Source: Lachnospiraceae bacterium (GTDB lineage Bacteria > Bacillota > Clostridia > Lachnospirales > Lachnospiraceae). Taken from it: a stretch of DNA of 15,133 nucleotides. The translations under genes and the position numbers were made by a program. Under the pieces are notes generated by a model. It worked only from the letters and a program-made list of their open reading frames with translations, was not told the DNA's origin and ran no database searches. This document shows, one piece after another, positions 1-6,770 of the stretch (the stretch's first letter is position 1; the number at the start of each line of letters is the position of its first letter). The stretch covers positions 1 to 15,133 of the forward strand of contig CAAEMT010000065.1 in assembly GCA_900757145.1 (NCBI GenBank), read 5' to 3'.

Positions 1-781
1 ACAGCTTATAATCTGTGCCGATCTTCGCGTTCACCTTGTCCATGTACTCCTGTACGATTGCCGGCATAGCATCGTAGTACGGGTTGATTGCTTCTCTTGC
101 CTGGAAGAAAATATCCGGGTTCTGAGCAGAACCTCTCTGACACGGATGGTTCGGATTCAGACACTGATCTCTCCATGCCTGCAGAGCGTCCATATCTGTC
201 ATCTCTTTGAGATCATCGTAATCCCATACTTCAATCTTCTGGATCTCGTGTGATGTACGGAATCCATCGAAGAAGTTGATGAACGGAAGACGTCCTTTGA
301 TTGCTGCAAGATGTGCAACTGCTGTCAGGTCCATAACCTCCTGTACGCTGGATTCACACAGCATACAAGCACCTGTCTGACGGCATGCATATACGTCGGA
401 GTGGTCACCGAAAATAGAAAGTGCGTGGCTTGCAAGAGCACGTGCGGAAACGTTGAATACGCCCGGAAGTCTCTCACCTGCAACTTTGTAAAGGTTCGGG
501 ATCATCAGAAGCAGTCCCTGTGACGCTGTATATGTAGTCGTAAGAGCACCTGCTGACAGTGATCCGTGTACTGTACCTGCTGCACCTGCCTCGGACTGCA
601 TCTCAGTTACCTGAACTGTCTGTCCGAACATGTTGAGACGACCCTGTGTTGCCCACTCGTCTGTAGCTTCGGCCATAACGGATGACGGAGTAATCGGGAA
701 AATAGCTGCTACGTCAGTAAAAGCATATGACGCATGAGCTGCAGCATGATTACCATCCATGGTCTTCATTTTTCTAGCCAT
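1..781 (-). CDS. nifJ: Pyruvate:ferredoxin oxidoreductase, N-terminal part (cut by window edge)
   Basis: This enzyme oxidises pyruvate to acetyl-CoA and CO2 with CoA and reduces ferredoxin; it is a cytosolic homodimer carrying thiamine diphosphate and [4Fe-4S] clusters. The reading frame runs from the ATG at 781 to the window edge without a stop and gives 260 residues, against roughly 1,170-1,180 for the full protein. The protein begins MARKMKTMDGNHAAAHASYA and contains the domain I pyruvate-binding region IFPITPSSVMAEATDEWA, followed by GQTVQVTEMQSEAGAAGTVHG and TYTASQGLLLMIPNLYK, all typical of the single-chain enzyme. The start is set by AAGGAGG at 791-797, nine bases before the ATG. The C-terminal ferredoxin and thiamine domains lie outside the window. 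The family assignment is secure; the symbol nifJ follows common annotation practice and does not imply nitrogen fixation. Confidence 0.96.
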   Translation of the reverse strand, partial: MARKMKTMDGNHAAAHASYAFTDVAAIFPITPSSVMAEATDEWATQGRLNMFGQTVQVTEMQSEAGAAGTVHGSLSAGALTTTYTASQGLLLMIPNLYKVAGERLPGVFNVSARALASHALSIFGDHSDVYACRQTGACMLCESSVQEVMDLTAVAHLAAIKGRLPFINFFDGFRTSHEIQKIEVWDYDDLKEMTDMDALQAWRDQCLNPNHPCQRGSAQNPDIFFQAREAINPYYDAMPAIVQEYMDKVNAKIGTDYKL

Positions 782-840
782 TTGTGTATTCCTCCTTATT
801 ATTTGAGTTTTCACTCATTATTACATCTCATACAGATTTA

Positions 841-869
841 ATTCTATCATATCTTCGTTTTTTTGTCTA
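841..869 (-). promoter_or_regulatory. Promoter of the pyruvate:ferredoxin oxidoreductase gene
   Basis: On the minus strand, TAGACA (-35, 864-869) and TAGAAT (-10, 841-846) are separated by 17 bp. A TG dinucleotide one base upstream of the -10 makes it an extended -10 element. Transcription would start about 55 bases before the ATG. A short GAGT/ACTC hairpin with a four-base loop (805-816) lies in the leader. The match to a sigma-A promoter is good, but no experiment supports it here. Confidence 0.7.
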
Positions 870-929
870 TTTCTGAGAGAGGATTTTTCCTTGTTTTTTG
901 TATTTTTTGTGGTACAGTCACCTTTTTTC

Positions 930-1463
930 TCAAAAGGTATCGTAAAATTTTTCTTTCCACAGCTCATAACCGCAAAATCCGCGGCGCAGCCACTCACAAT
1001 CGCCGCAGGCTTTACAAAAAAGCTCCTGCGTCATATACAGGCGCACAGCAGCTTTTAGTTTTTCCGGCTCATACGCCGTTTCCGTCTCCAGATGAAGCCC
1101 CGTAAGCAGCGTCCTGTCTTTGCGGATGATCTCCGCCTCCTTTTCGCAATGCCATCCCTCGCAGCCGTATTTCCCGTCATCCCGTCTTTTTAGCTCCGTC
1201 CGCTTTTGTGCCCTTTCTTCTGTTGCCGCCTCTTTCTCTGCTTCAGTCGCATCCTGCCTGTCCGTCCTGCCCCGGAGGAGATTCGGGCAGTGACAGCACA
1301 GAATATCCGGTGCATCCAGAAGCAAAATCCTGTACTTTCCTTCTCCCAGCGTTTTTATTACTTCTTCCATCTGCCGACAGAAGGCTTTGCTGTACCCGCT
1401 TCCCTGGTACTGCGGAATACACAGAAGATGATGTGCCCGCAGCAAAAGATGCATATCCTCCAT
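930..1463 (-). CDS. DUF1284 family cysteine-rich protein
   Basis: The 177-aa protein begins MEDMHLLLRAHHLLCIPQYQ, the conserved start of the DUF1284 family, and has no signal peptide or membrane segment. Eleven cysteines are visible (residues 15, 29, 56, 57, 59, 101, 106, 150, 153, 156, 164). The CCxC near 56-59 and the CxxCxxC run at 150-156 followed by C164 suggest a metal or iron-sulfur site; that is an inference, and the family has no firmly known reaction that I can cite. Residues about 65-98 form a highly charged Lys/Arg/Glu linker between two Cys clusters. The gene starts 28 bp after the bioY stop on the same strand and probably shares the BirA-controlled transcript, which hints at a link to biotin use. 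An inner ATG four codons in has GGAGG only two bases upstream, too close, so the ATG at 1463 is preferred, with GGCAGGG upstream. Confidence 0.85.
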   Translation of the reverse strand: MEDMHLLLRAHHLLCIPQYQGSGYSKAFCRQMEEVIKTLGEGKYRILLLDAPDILCCHCPNLLRGRTDRQDATEAEKEAATEERAQKRTELKRRDDGKYGCEGWHCEKEAEIIRKDRTLLTGLHLETETAYEPEKLKAAVRLYMTQELFCKACGDCEWLRRGFCGYELWKEKFYDTF

Positions 1464-1491
1464 ATTATCCCTGCCTTTTCGATCAAATAAC

Positions 1492-2046
1492 TTAAGCTTT
1501 TCTTACAAGAGAAATACCTGCCGCACGAAGACCGCTCCGCACTGCCCTGGCCACAGCGTATGCGCCGACCAAAGAGAGCACGTCTTTGACCAGATACGGC
1601 AACGATGCCAGCAGGAAGGCCTGTCCGAATTTCATATCCATGACTGCCGAGAACTGAAGCACTCCCATCAGGTGGCAGACTGCCAGTCCCGCAAGAGACG
1701 CTCCTGCAAAGATCACCGGTTTTTTGGCGTATCCATATCCGCAAAATGCCGCCATGATCGGAAAACCCCAGATAAATCCGCCCGTTGCACCCACAAGTAC
1801 GCCAACGCCGCCGGAAAACTGCGAAAACACAGGCACTCCTACCGCACCGAGCAAGATCCATGCAGCCGATGATACCAGTCCGAATTTCCATCCAAGCACA
1901 TATCCGGTAAGCGCTACTGCAAAAGTCTGCAAGGTCACAGGAACACCGGACGGCATCGGTATCTGTATCTGCGAAAGCACCCCGAGCACTGCGGCAAACA
2001 TACCGGATAAGACGAGCATTCTTGTTGTATTTTTTTCTGTTTTCAT
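1492..2046 (-). CDS. bioY: BioY, substrate-binding subunit of an ECF-type biotin transporter
   Basis: BioY is the membrane S-component that binds biotin and takes it up with the shared energizing subunits EcfA, EcfA' and EcfT, none of which is in this window. The protein is hydrophobic with about six membrane spans. It shows the family hallmarks IPMPSGVPVTLQTFAVALTG near the N-terminus, GGVGVLVGATGGFIWGFP in the middle and PYLVKDVLS near the C-terminus. I place the start at the ATG at 2046, which has GAGG six bases upstream and gives 184 aa, the usual length. A longer frame opens at 2085 but has no ribosome site and would put the start in the operator region. The gene is followed after 28 bp by DUF1284. 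Control by biotin through BirA is strongly suggested by the two upstream dyads. Confidence 0.93.
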   Translation of the reverse strand: MKTEKNTTRMLVLSGMFAAVLGVLSQIQIPMPSGVPVTLQTFAVALTGYVLGWKFGLVSSAAWILLGAVGVPVFSQFSGGVGVLVGATGGFIWGFPIMAAFCGYGYAKKPVIFAGASLAGLAVCHLMGVLQFSAVMDMKFGQAFLLASLPYLVKDVLSLVGAYAVARAVRSGLRAAGISLVRKA

Positions 2047-2093
2047 AGTTTTCCTCATTTCTGTTTCGCAGCTGTATGTTTCCATATAGTTAC

Positions 2094-2120
2094 GTTAACT
2101 ATTTTTTTGTATTAGTTTAC
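2094..2120. promoter_or_regulatory. BirA-type biotin operator, proximal site
   Basis: The plus strand reads GTTAAC (2094-2099), 15 bp, then GTTTAC (2115-2120) followed by AA. On the minus strand this is TTGTAAACT, 13 bp, AGTTAACGT, close to the BirA box of Firmicutes biotin genes (TTGTAAAC and GTTTACAA half sites with a fixed spacer). It starts nine bases downstream of the bioY -10 and covers the likely transcription start, where a bound repressor would block RNA polymerase. BirA with biotinyl-AMP is the known ligand of such sites; the call here rests on sequence similarity and position. Confidence 0.75.
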
Positions 2121-2128
2121 AAAAAATG

Positions 2129-2157
2129 AGAATATACTATAGTCTTCTCTTTGTCAA
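2129..2157 (-). promoter_or_regulatory. bioY promoter
   Basis: On the minus strand a perfect TTGACA (2152-2157) is followed after 17 bp by TATTCT (2129-2134). Transcription would start near 2122, about 75 bases before the bioY ATG. The -35 lies inside the distal BirA-type dyad. The promoter sits directly downstream of the MATE stop codon, so bioY can be transcribed independently of that gene. Confidence 0.75.
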
Positions 2158-2179
2158 CTCTTTTTTTATTTTAGTTTAC
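2153..2179. promoter_or_regulatory. BirA-type biotin operator, distal site
   Basis: The plus strand reads TTGTCAAC (2151-2158), 15 bp, then GTTTACA (2174-2180). Half-site spacing is the same as in the proximal dyad, and the two sites are 59 bp apart. One half site is imperfect (GTCAAC rather than GTAAAC) because the same bases provide the TTGACA -35 element. The site ends two bases from the MATE stop codon. Confidence 0.65.
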
Positions 2180-2181
2180 AT

Positions 2182-3579
2182 TTATACAACAGCTTCCAGT
2201 CCACGCTTTGTCACTCGCTTTTTCACATGCAGATAGCAGACAAAATGCACCGCCTCTGTCACAATCCATGTCACCGGATAAGAAAGGTAAAGCACCGGAA
2301 GGGTACGGTCTGCAGCAAAGATCGTATAGATCCAAACCACACGCAGCAGGCAGGAACCGATCATTGAGACGATCATAGGAAGCATGGACTCTCCCATTCC
2401 GCGCAGCATACCTGAGAGAACGTCCATGATACCGCAGAGGAAATACGAAGTCGCGATGATTCCCATTCGCGCGATACCGTACCGGATCGCCGACTCATCA
2501 TGCGGCAGATATATGCCAAGAAGCTCTTCTCCAAAGAAGTATGCTCCCCATCCCAGCACAAGTCCCGTAACCACAACCATGACAAGGCAGTTTAAAAATA
2601 CCCTGTTGATTCTCTCATACTTTCTGCCTCCGACATTCTGACTCGTAAAGGTCTGTGCTGCCTGATAGAAAGAATTCATCGCGATGTAAACGAAGCCCTC
2701 AATATTTGCGGCAGCCGAATTTCCCGCCACGGCAAGCTCTCCAAAGCTGTTGACAGACGACTGGATCAGTACATTAGATAAGGAAAAGATCGTAGACTGA
2801 ATCCCTGCCGGTATTCCGACCTTCATGATCCTGCGAAGCTTCGGCCCGGAAATACGGATATTTTTCAATTCAAGGGCAATTTCCGGCTCCATCTGCATCA
2901 TATGGCGAAGCGTAAGGTACGCAGAGATCGTCTGCGCTACCACAGTAGCGATCGCTACGCCTGCCACATCGAGATGAAATCCGATCACAAGCACAAGATT
3001 CAAAATGACATTGGCAATCCCGCCTGCGACCAGATAATAAAGCGGACGCTTCGTATCGCCGAGCGAGCGCAGGATCGCACTGCCGAAATTGTACAACGAC
3101 ATTGCAGGAAGCCCGAGAAAATATATTTTCAGATACAGCTTTGCCAGACCGATAATATTATCCGGCGTACCCATCATTTCAAGCAGAAGACCGCTCACAA
3201 AAAAACCGATTGCAGCGCAGATCACTCCGCCTATCAGACTGATCGCGATCGATGTATGTATCGTTTCCTTTACCTGCTCCATTTCACGGGCGCCGTAATA
3301 AAACGCAACCGCCACGGCAGCTCCTATTGAAAGTCCTACGAGCACATTTACGATCAGGTTGATCAGTGCGCCATTGGAACCGACTGCCGCGAGCGCATTG
3401 CTGCCCGCAAATCTTCCGACCACGATGATATCCGCAGCATTAAACAAAAGCTGCAGCACGCCCGACAGCATGATCGGAAGGGTAAACACAAAAATCTTTC
3501 CGGCAAGCGGTCCGTGGAGCATATCCATTTTCTGTCCCTGTGACTGACTTTTTTTACTTTCTGATCCCTTCATTTTCAT
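2182..3579 (-). CDS. MATE family multidrug/Na+ or H+ antiporter
   Basis: The 465-aa protein has the length and twelve-span hydrophobic pattern of a MATE exporter, which expels cationic or organic compounds in exchange for Na+ or H+ across the cytoplasmic membrane. Characteristic stretches include LPIMLSGVLQLLFNAADIIV near the N-terminus, VGRFAGSNALAAVGSNG, and NFGSAILRSLGDTKRPLYY. The second half repeats the pattern (VGIPAGIQSTIFSLSNVLIQ, then LSGMLRGMGESMLPMI). The first ~20 residues are polar and Lys/Ser/Gln-rich. The ribosome site is weak (GGGGGTG about nine bases before the ATG at 3579), and a second ATG lies two codons in. The substrate cannot be read from the sequence. The gene stands alone, divergent from the ABC-F gene, with its own promoter at 3668-3696. 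Confidence 0.93.
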   Translation of the reverse strand: MKMKGSESKKSQSQGQKMDMLHGPLAGKIFVFTLPIMLSGVLQLLFNAADIIVVGRFAGSNALAAVGSNGALINLIVNVLVGLSIGAAVAVAFYYGAREMEQVKETIHTSIAISLIGGVICAAIGFFVSGLLLEMMGTPDNIIGLAKLYLKIYFLGLPAMSLYNFGSAILRSLGDTKRPLYYLVAGGIANVILNLVLVIGFHLDVAGVAIATVVAQTISAYLTLRHMMQMEPEIALELKNIRISGPKLRRIMKVGIPAGIQSTIFSLSNVLIQSSVNSFGELAVAGNSAAANIEGFVYIAMNSFYQAAQTFTSQNVGGRKYERINRVFLNCLVMVVVTGLVLGWGAYFFGEELLGIYLPHDESAIRYGIARMGIIATSYFLCGIMDVLSGMLRGMGESMLPMIVSMIGSCLLRVVWIYTIFAADRTLPVLYLSYPVTWIVTEAVHFVCYLHVKKRVTKRGLEAVV

Positions 3580-3640
3580 TTTTCACTCACACCCCCATCA
3601 AACTTTTTCTCTTTCAGATTCTGATGAAATGACACACAAA

Positions 3641-3660
3641 CGGACAGCCTTCGCTGCCCG
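3641..3660 (-). other. Hairpin at the 5' end of the MATE mRNA
   Basis: On the minus strand CGGGCAGC, loop GAAG, GCTGTCCG forms an eight-pair stem that is perfect only when one G-U pair is allowed. On the plus strand the same position is an A-C mismatch, which argues that the minus-strand RNA is the functional one. With the promoter at 3668-3696 the transcript would begin almost at the base of this hairpin, a layout expected to stabilise the mRNA or influence initiation. It is not followed by a U tract, so it is not a terminator. Confidence 0.5.
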
Positions 3661-3667
3661 CGTTTTT

Positions 3668-3696
3668 ATTTTACTCCTGCAAATGCGCAAATGCAA
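3668..3696 (-). promoter_or_regulatory. Promoter of the MATE gene
   Basis: On the minus strand TTGCAT (3691-3696) and TAAAAT (3668-3673) are 17 bp apart. Predicted transcription starts near 3661, giving an untranslated leader of about 80 bases that opens with the hairpin at 3641-3660. Confidence 0.55.
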
Positions 3697-3761
3697 GAGC
3701 ATTCACAAAATCCATTTAAAATCCATTTCTTCATTTCTTTCCTTCTTTAAAAAGGAAAGGC

Positions 3762-3789
3762 TTGCTTTTTTCTATGATTTCAGTACAAT
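3762..3789 (+). promoter_or_regulatory. Promoter of the ABC-F gene
   Basis: TTGCTT (3762-3767) and TACAAT (3784-3789) are separated by 16 bp, giving a start near 3796 and a leader of about 80 bases. Just upstream lies an eight-pair inverted repeat (3737-3744 with 3752-3759), which would not be in this transcript. The elements match a sigma-A promoter moderately well. Confidence 0.5.
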
Positions 3790-3800
3790 GATAATAGTAT

Positions 3801-3844
3801 CCGCGCGCAAAGAAACTTTTTCCGTGCGCAGATGCGGTTCTTTT
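3801..3844 (+). promoter_or_regulatory. Terminator-like leader hairpin before the ABC-F gene (candidate attenuator)
   Basis: CCGC (3801-3804) pairs with GCGG (3834-3837) and GCGCA (3805-3809) pairs with TGCGC (3825-3829), giving a GC-rich nested hairpin followed directly by TTCTTTT. It lies between the promoter and the ribosome site. Purine-rich AAAGAAAAAGAGG further down could pair with the pyrimidine stretches and provide an alternative fold. Leader attenuation is known for several ABC-F genes; its use here is an inference. Confidence 0.4.
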
Positions 3845-3875
3845 ACAAACAACATAAAGAAAAAGAGGTTATAAA

Positions 3876-5513
3876 ATGATCAGTGCAAACAACGTAACAC
3901 TTCGAATCGGCAAGAAGGCTCTGTTTGAGGACGTCAATATCAAATTCACCGAAGGCAACTGCTACGGTCTGATCGGCGCCAACGGAGCCGGAAAATCTAC
4001 TTTCCTGAAAATTCTTTCCGGCAAACTGGAAACGACACAGGGGGATGTCGTGATGACACCGGGACAGCGTCTGTCTGTTCTGGAACAGGACCATTTTAAA
4101 TACGACGAATACCCGGTGCTCGATACCGTCATCATGGGTAATCAGAGACTGTATGATATTATGAAGGAAAAGGATGCGATCTATGCGAAGGAAGACTTCA
4201 CAGATGAAGACGGTATCCGTGCAAGTGAGCTCGAAGGCGAGTTTGCTGAGATGAACGGATGGGAGGCTGAATCTGACGCTGCTACTCTTTTAAATGGCCT
4301 TGGTATCGATACGTCTCTTCACTACAGTCTGATGAAAGACTTAAACGGAAATGAGAAGGTCAAGGTACTTCTTGCGCGCGCATTGTTCGGTAATCCGGAC
4401 ATTCTGCTGCTCGACGAGCCGACGAACCATCTCGACCTTGAGGCGATCAACTGGCTTGAGGAGTTCCTGATCAACTTTGACAATACTGTTATCGTCGTAT
4501 CGCATGACCGTTACTTCCTGAATAAAGTCTGCACACAGATCGCAGATATCGACTATGGAAAAATCCAGCTCTATGCCGGAAACTATGATTTCTGGTATGA
4601 GTCCAGTCAGCTTTTGATCAAACAGATGAAGGAAGCGAATAAGAAAAAAGAAGAAAAAATCAAGGAACTGCAGGAATTTATCTCCCGTTTCTCTGCGAAC
4701 GCTTCCAAATCCAAACAGGCTACATCAAGAAAGCGTGCGCTCGAAAAAATTCAGCTTGATGAGATCAGACCGTCCAGCCGTAAGTATCCGTATATCGACT
4801 TCCGTCCGAACCGTGAGATCGGAAACGAAGTCCTTATGGTTGAAAATCTTTCCAAGACGATCGACGGTGTAAAGGTTCTTGATGATATTACCTTTACGCT
4901 CGGTCATGATGACAAGGTCGCATTCGTTGGAAATAACGAACTTGCAAAGACAACTTTCTTCCAGATCTTAGCAGGTGAGATGGAGCCGGATGAAGGTACC
5001 TTCAAATGGGGAGTAACAACATCTCAGGCTTACTTCCCGAAAGACAGTACAAAAGAATTCGACAATGATCTGACGATCGTAGACTGGCTGACACAGTTCT
5101 CCGAGATTAAGGACGCCACATATGTACGCGGTTTCCTCGGAAGAATGCTTTTTGCCGGTGATGACGGTGTAAAGAAGCTCAAAGTCCTCTCCGGAGGAGA
5201 GCGTGTACGCTGCCTTCTCTCTAAGATGATGATCTCCGGCGCAAATGTTCTTCTTCTGAATGAGCCGACAGACCATCTGGATATGGAGTCGATCACAGCG
5301 CTCAACAACGGAATGATCAAGTTCCCGGGGGTACTGCTCTTCTCTTCCCGTGACCATCAGATCGTCCAGACAACAGCAAACCGTATCATGGAATTCCTGC
5401 CGAACGGCAAGATGATCGATAAGATCACAACGTATGACGAATACCTCGAGAGCGATGAGATGGCCCGAAAACGTCAGGTATACACGACAGACGGTACTCC
5501 GGAAGACAACTGA
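3876..5513 (+). CDS. ykpA: ABC-F family ATPase, YkpA/YbiT type
   Basis: ABC-F proteins are soluble twin-ATPase proteins that act on the ribosome rather than in transport. This 545-aa protein has ATPase domain 1 (about 1-240), a linker rich in Lys and Glu (245-300) and domain 2 (about 316-515). Domain 1 carries Walker A GANGAGKS (34-41), a non-canonical signature LNGNE (156-160), Walker B ILLLDEPTNHLD and the switch SHDRYF. Domain 2 departs from consensus: its Walker A is GNNELAKTT (352-360), the signature LSGGE (438-442) is normal, Walker B reads LLLNEPTDHLD with Asn462 replacing the usual Asp, and the switch is SRDHQI. Degenerate motifs of this kind are, to my recollection, typical of the YkpA/YbiT branch, so loss of function need not follow. 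The start has AAGAGG seven bases upstream. A role in antibiotic resistance cannot be claimed from sequence. Confidence 0.9.
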   Translation: MISANNVTLRIGKKALFEDVNIKFTEGNCYGLIGANGAGKSTFLKILSGKLETTQGDVVMTPGQRLSVLEQDHFKYDEYPVLDTVIMGNQRLYDIMKEKDAIYAKEDFTDEDGIRASELEGEFAEMNGWEAESDAATLLNGLGIDTSLHYSLMKDLNGNEKVKVLLARALFGNPDILLLDEPTNHLDLEAINWLEEFLINFDNTVIVVSHDRYFLNKVCTQIADIDYGKIQLYAGNYDFWYESSQLLIKQMKEANKKKEEKIKELQEFISRFSANASKSKQATSRKRALEKIQLDEIRPSSRKYPYIDFRPNREIGNEVLMVENLSKTIDGVKVLDDITFTLGHDDKVAFVGNNELAKTTFFQILAGEMEPDEGTFKWGVTTSQAYFPKDSTKEFDNDLTIVDWLTQFSEIKDATYVRGFLGRMLFAGDDGVKKLKVLSGGERVRCLLSKMMISGANVLLLNEPTDHLDMESITALNNGMIKFPGVLLFSSRDHQIVQTTANRIMEFLPNGKMIDKITTYDEYLESDEMARKRQVYTTDGTPEDN

Positions 5514-5538
5514 TACGAGATAGTAAGTCTTATATTAT
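5510..5538 (+). promoter_or_regulatory. Candidate promoter of nagA
   Basis: CTGATA (5510-5515, overlapping the ABC-F stop codon) and TATTAT (5533-5538) are 17 bp apart. Transcription would start at about 5545, inside the palindrome that follows. Read-through from the ABC-F gene is also possible, because no terminator is visible between the two genes. Confidence 0.45.
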
Positions 5539-5542
5539 GAAG

Positions 5543-5562
5543 ATATGGTATATTTACCATAT
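5543..5562. promoter_or_regulatory. 20-bp palindrome upstream of nagA (candidate repressor operator)
   Basis: ATATGGTA, four bases, TACCATAT forms a perfect eight-base dyad immediately after the candidate -10. The core TGGTATA-TACCA resembles operators of GntR/HutC-type regulators such as NagR (YvoA), which governs amino-sugar genes in Bacillus and has TGGT/ACCA half sites. Its position over the start site fits repression. No regulator gene is in the window, so identification of the binding protein is an inference. Confidence 0.55.
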
Positions 5563-5583
5563 AGAATACAAGGAGGGATACAA

Positions 5584-6732
5584 ATGGCTGCAAAACGCAA
5601 AATTACAAACGGCTCCGTTTTTAAAGAGCAGGGACACTTTGCCGATGATACACTCTACATCTGTGACGAGCGTATCGTCTCCCGAGAGGAGTACGAAAAG
5701 ACACCGGGCGAGGAAACTGTTACGGACGCTTCCGGCTGCTATGTGATACCGGGACTGACAGATATCCATTTTCACGGGTGTATGGGTAGCGACTGCTGCG
5801 ATGGTACAGCAGAAGATTTTGCCACGATCGCACGATATGAGCTCCGTCAGGGCGTTACCTCTATTACCCCTGCTACTATGACGATGTCAGAAGAGGTACT
5901 CTCCGGCATCAGCGAAGCAGTCCGCGACTTTTCCTGTCCAGACGGCTCCGATGTAGTAGGTCTTTATATGGAAGGTCCGTTCATCAACATGGCCAAAAAA
6001 GGCGCGCAAAACGGAAAATATATCCATAAGGCTGACACCGCCATGCTCGAACGGCTCCAGAAGCTCTCTGGCAACAAATTCCTCAGCGTTGTCGTAGCGC
6101 CTGAAACAGAGGGAGCGCTCGACTTCATCAGCGAAAACAGTGGGAAAATCAATATCTCCATCGCACATACGACTGCCGACTACGATACGGCAAAAGAAGC
6201 GATCTCGCGCGGAGCCTCACAGCTTACGCATATGTTCAACGCTATGCCGCCTCTTACGCACCGTGCGCCCGGGCCGATCGGAGCTGCCGCAGACGATGAT
6301 CACTGCATGGCAGAGCTGATCTGTGACGGTATCCACGTTCATCCCGCCGTTGTCCGCACAGCATTTAAGCTGTTCGGCGATGACCGTATCATCCTGATCA
6401 GCGACAGTATGCGCGCGACAGGCATGGAAGACGGTGAATACGATCTCGGCGGTCAGAAAGTCATCGTGCGCGGCAATCTCGCTACGCTTGAAGACGGTAC
6501 GATCGCAGGATCTGCGACAAACCTCATGGACTGTGTGCGCAACGCTGTTAAGAACATGGAAATCCCGCTTGCAAGCGCTGTGAAATGCGCAGCCGTAAAT
6601 CCGGCACGCGCAATCGGCACGATCGATAATTACGGTACGCTTGATGCCGGTAAATTTGCAAACATCGTGCTGCTCGATAAAGATCTCGCAATCAAACAGA
6701 TCTTCCGTCACGGAGAACCAGTCACAGACTGA
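5584..6732 (+). CDS. nagA: N-acetylglucosamine-6-phosphate deacetylase
   Basis: NagA removes the acetyl group from N-acetylglucosamine 6-phosphate, giving glucosamine 6-phosphate and acetate, in cytosolic amino-sugar breakdown and cell-wall recycling. The 382-aa protein is a metal-dependent amidohydrolase of normal length. Visible active-site residues are the HFH pair at 62/64, Glu130 in MEGPF, His195 in AHTTADYDTA, His216 in THMFNAM, His251 in DGIHVH, and the catalytic Asp274 in LISDSMRATG. Spacing of Glu130, His195, His216 and Asp274 closely matches the E. coli enzyme. AAGGAGGG lies six bases before the ATG at 5584; an in-frame ATG 13 codons upstream falls inside the palindrome and has no ribosome site. 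No nagB or sugar transporter is adjacent, so the gene appears to be a single-gene unit behind its own promoter. Confidence 0.95.
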   Translation: MAAKRKITNGSVFKEQGHFADDTLYICDERIVSREEYEKTPGEETVTDASGCYVIPGLTDIHFHGCMGSDCCDGTAEDFATIARYELRQGVTSITPATMTMSEEVLSGISEAVRDFSCPDGSDVVGLYMEGPFINMAKKGAQNGKYIHKADTAMLERLQKLSGNKFLSVVVAPETEGALDFISENSGKINISIAHTTADYDTAKEAISRGASQLTHMFNAMPPLTHRAPGPIGAAADDDHCMAELICDGIHVHPAVVRTAFKLFGDDRIILISDSMRATGMEDGEYDLGGQKVIVRGNLATLEDGTIAGSATNLMDCVRNAVKNMEIPLASAVKCAAVNPARAIGTIDNYGTLDAGKFANIVLLDKDLAIKQIFRHGEPVTD

Positions 6733-6770
6733 TATCTGTTTCCGAGGTAGGCTTTTTCTGATTTTTTATC

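Noticed and set aside
905..945. ACCTTTT/AAAAGGT hairpin at the DUF1284 stop codon as a terminator
   Set aside because: The stem is short and mostly A-T, and no U tract follows in the direction of transcription, so I could not support it.
1358..1891. 177-aa Cys/Arg/Gly-rich frame on the minus strand
   Set aside because: It overlaps bioY and DUF1284 in another frame, and its composition is that of a shadow reading.
2047..2085. Longer BioY start (METYSCETEM...)
   Set aside because: There is no ribosome site before the ATG at 2085 and it lies next to the BirA dyad. The ATG at 2046 has GAGG at good spacing and gives the usual length.
3636..3672. Terminator-like hairpin plus T-run on the plus strand
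   Set aside because: The T-rich part is the complement of the MATE promoter -10 region and the stem has an A-C mismatch on this strand but a G-U pair on the other. No plus-strand transcript is expected to enter here.
3629..3874. 81-aa open frame (MTHKRTAFAARVFILLLQMR...) before the ABC-F gene
   Set aside because: It covers two divergent promoters and the leader hairpin, has no ribosome site and shows no domain. It is most likely chance.
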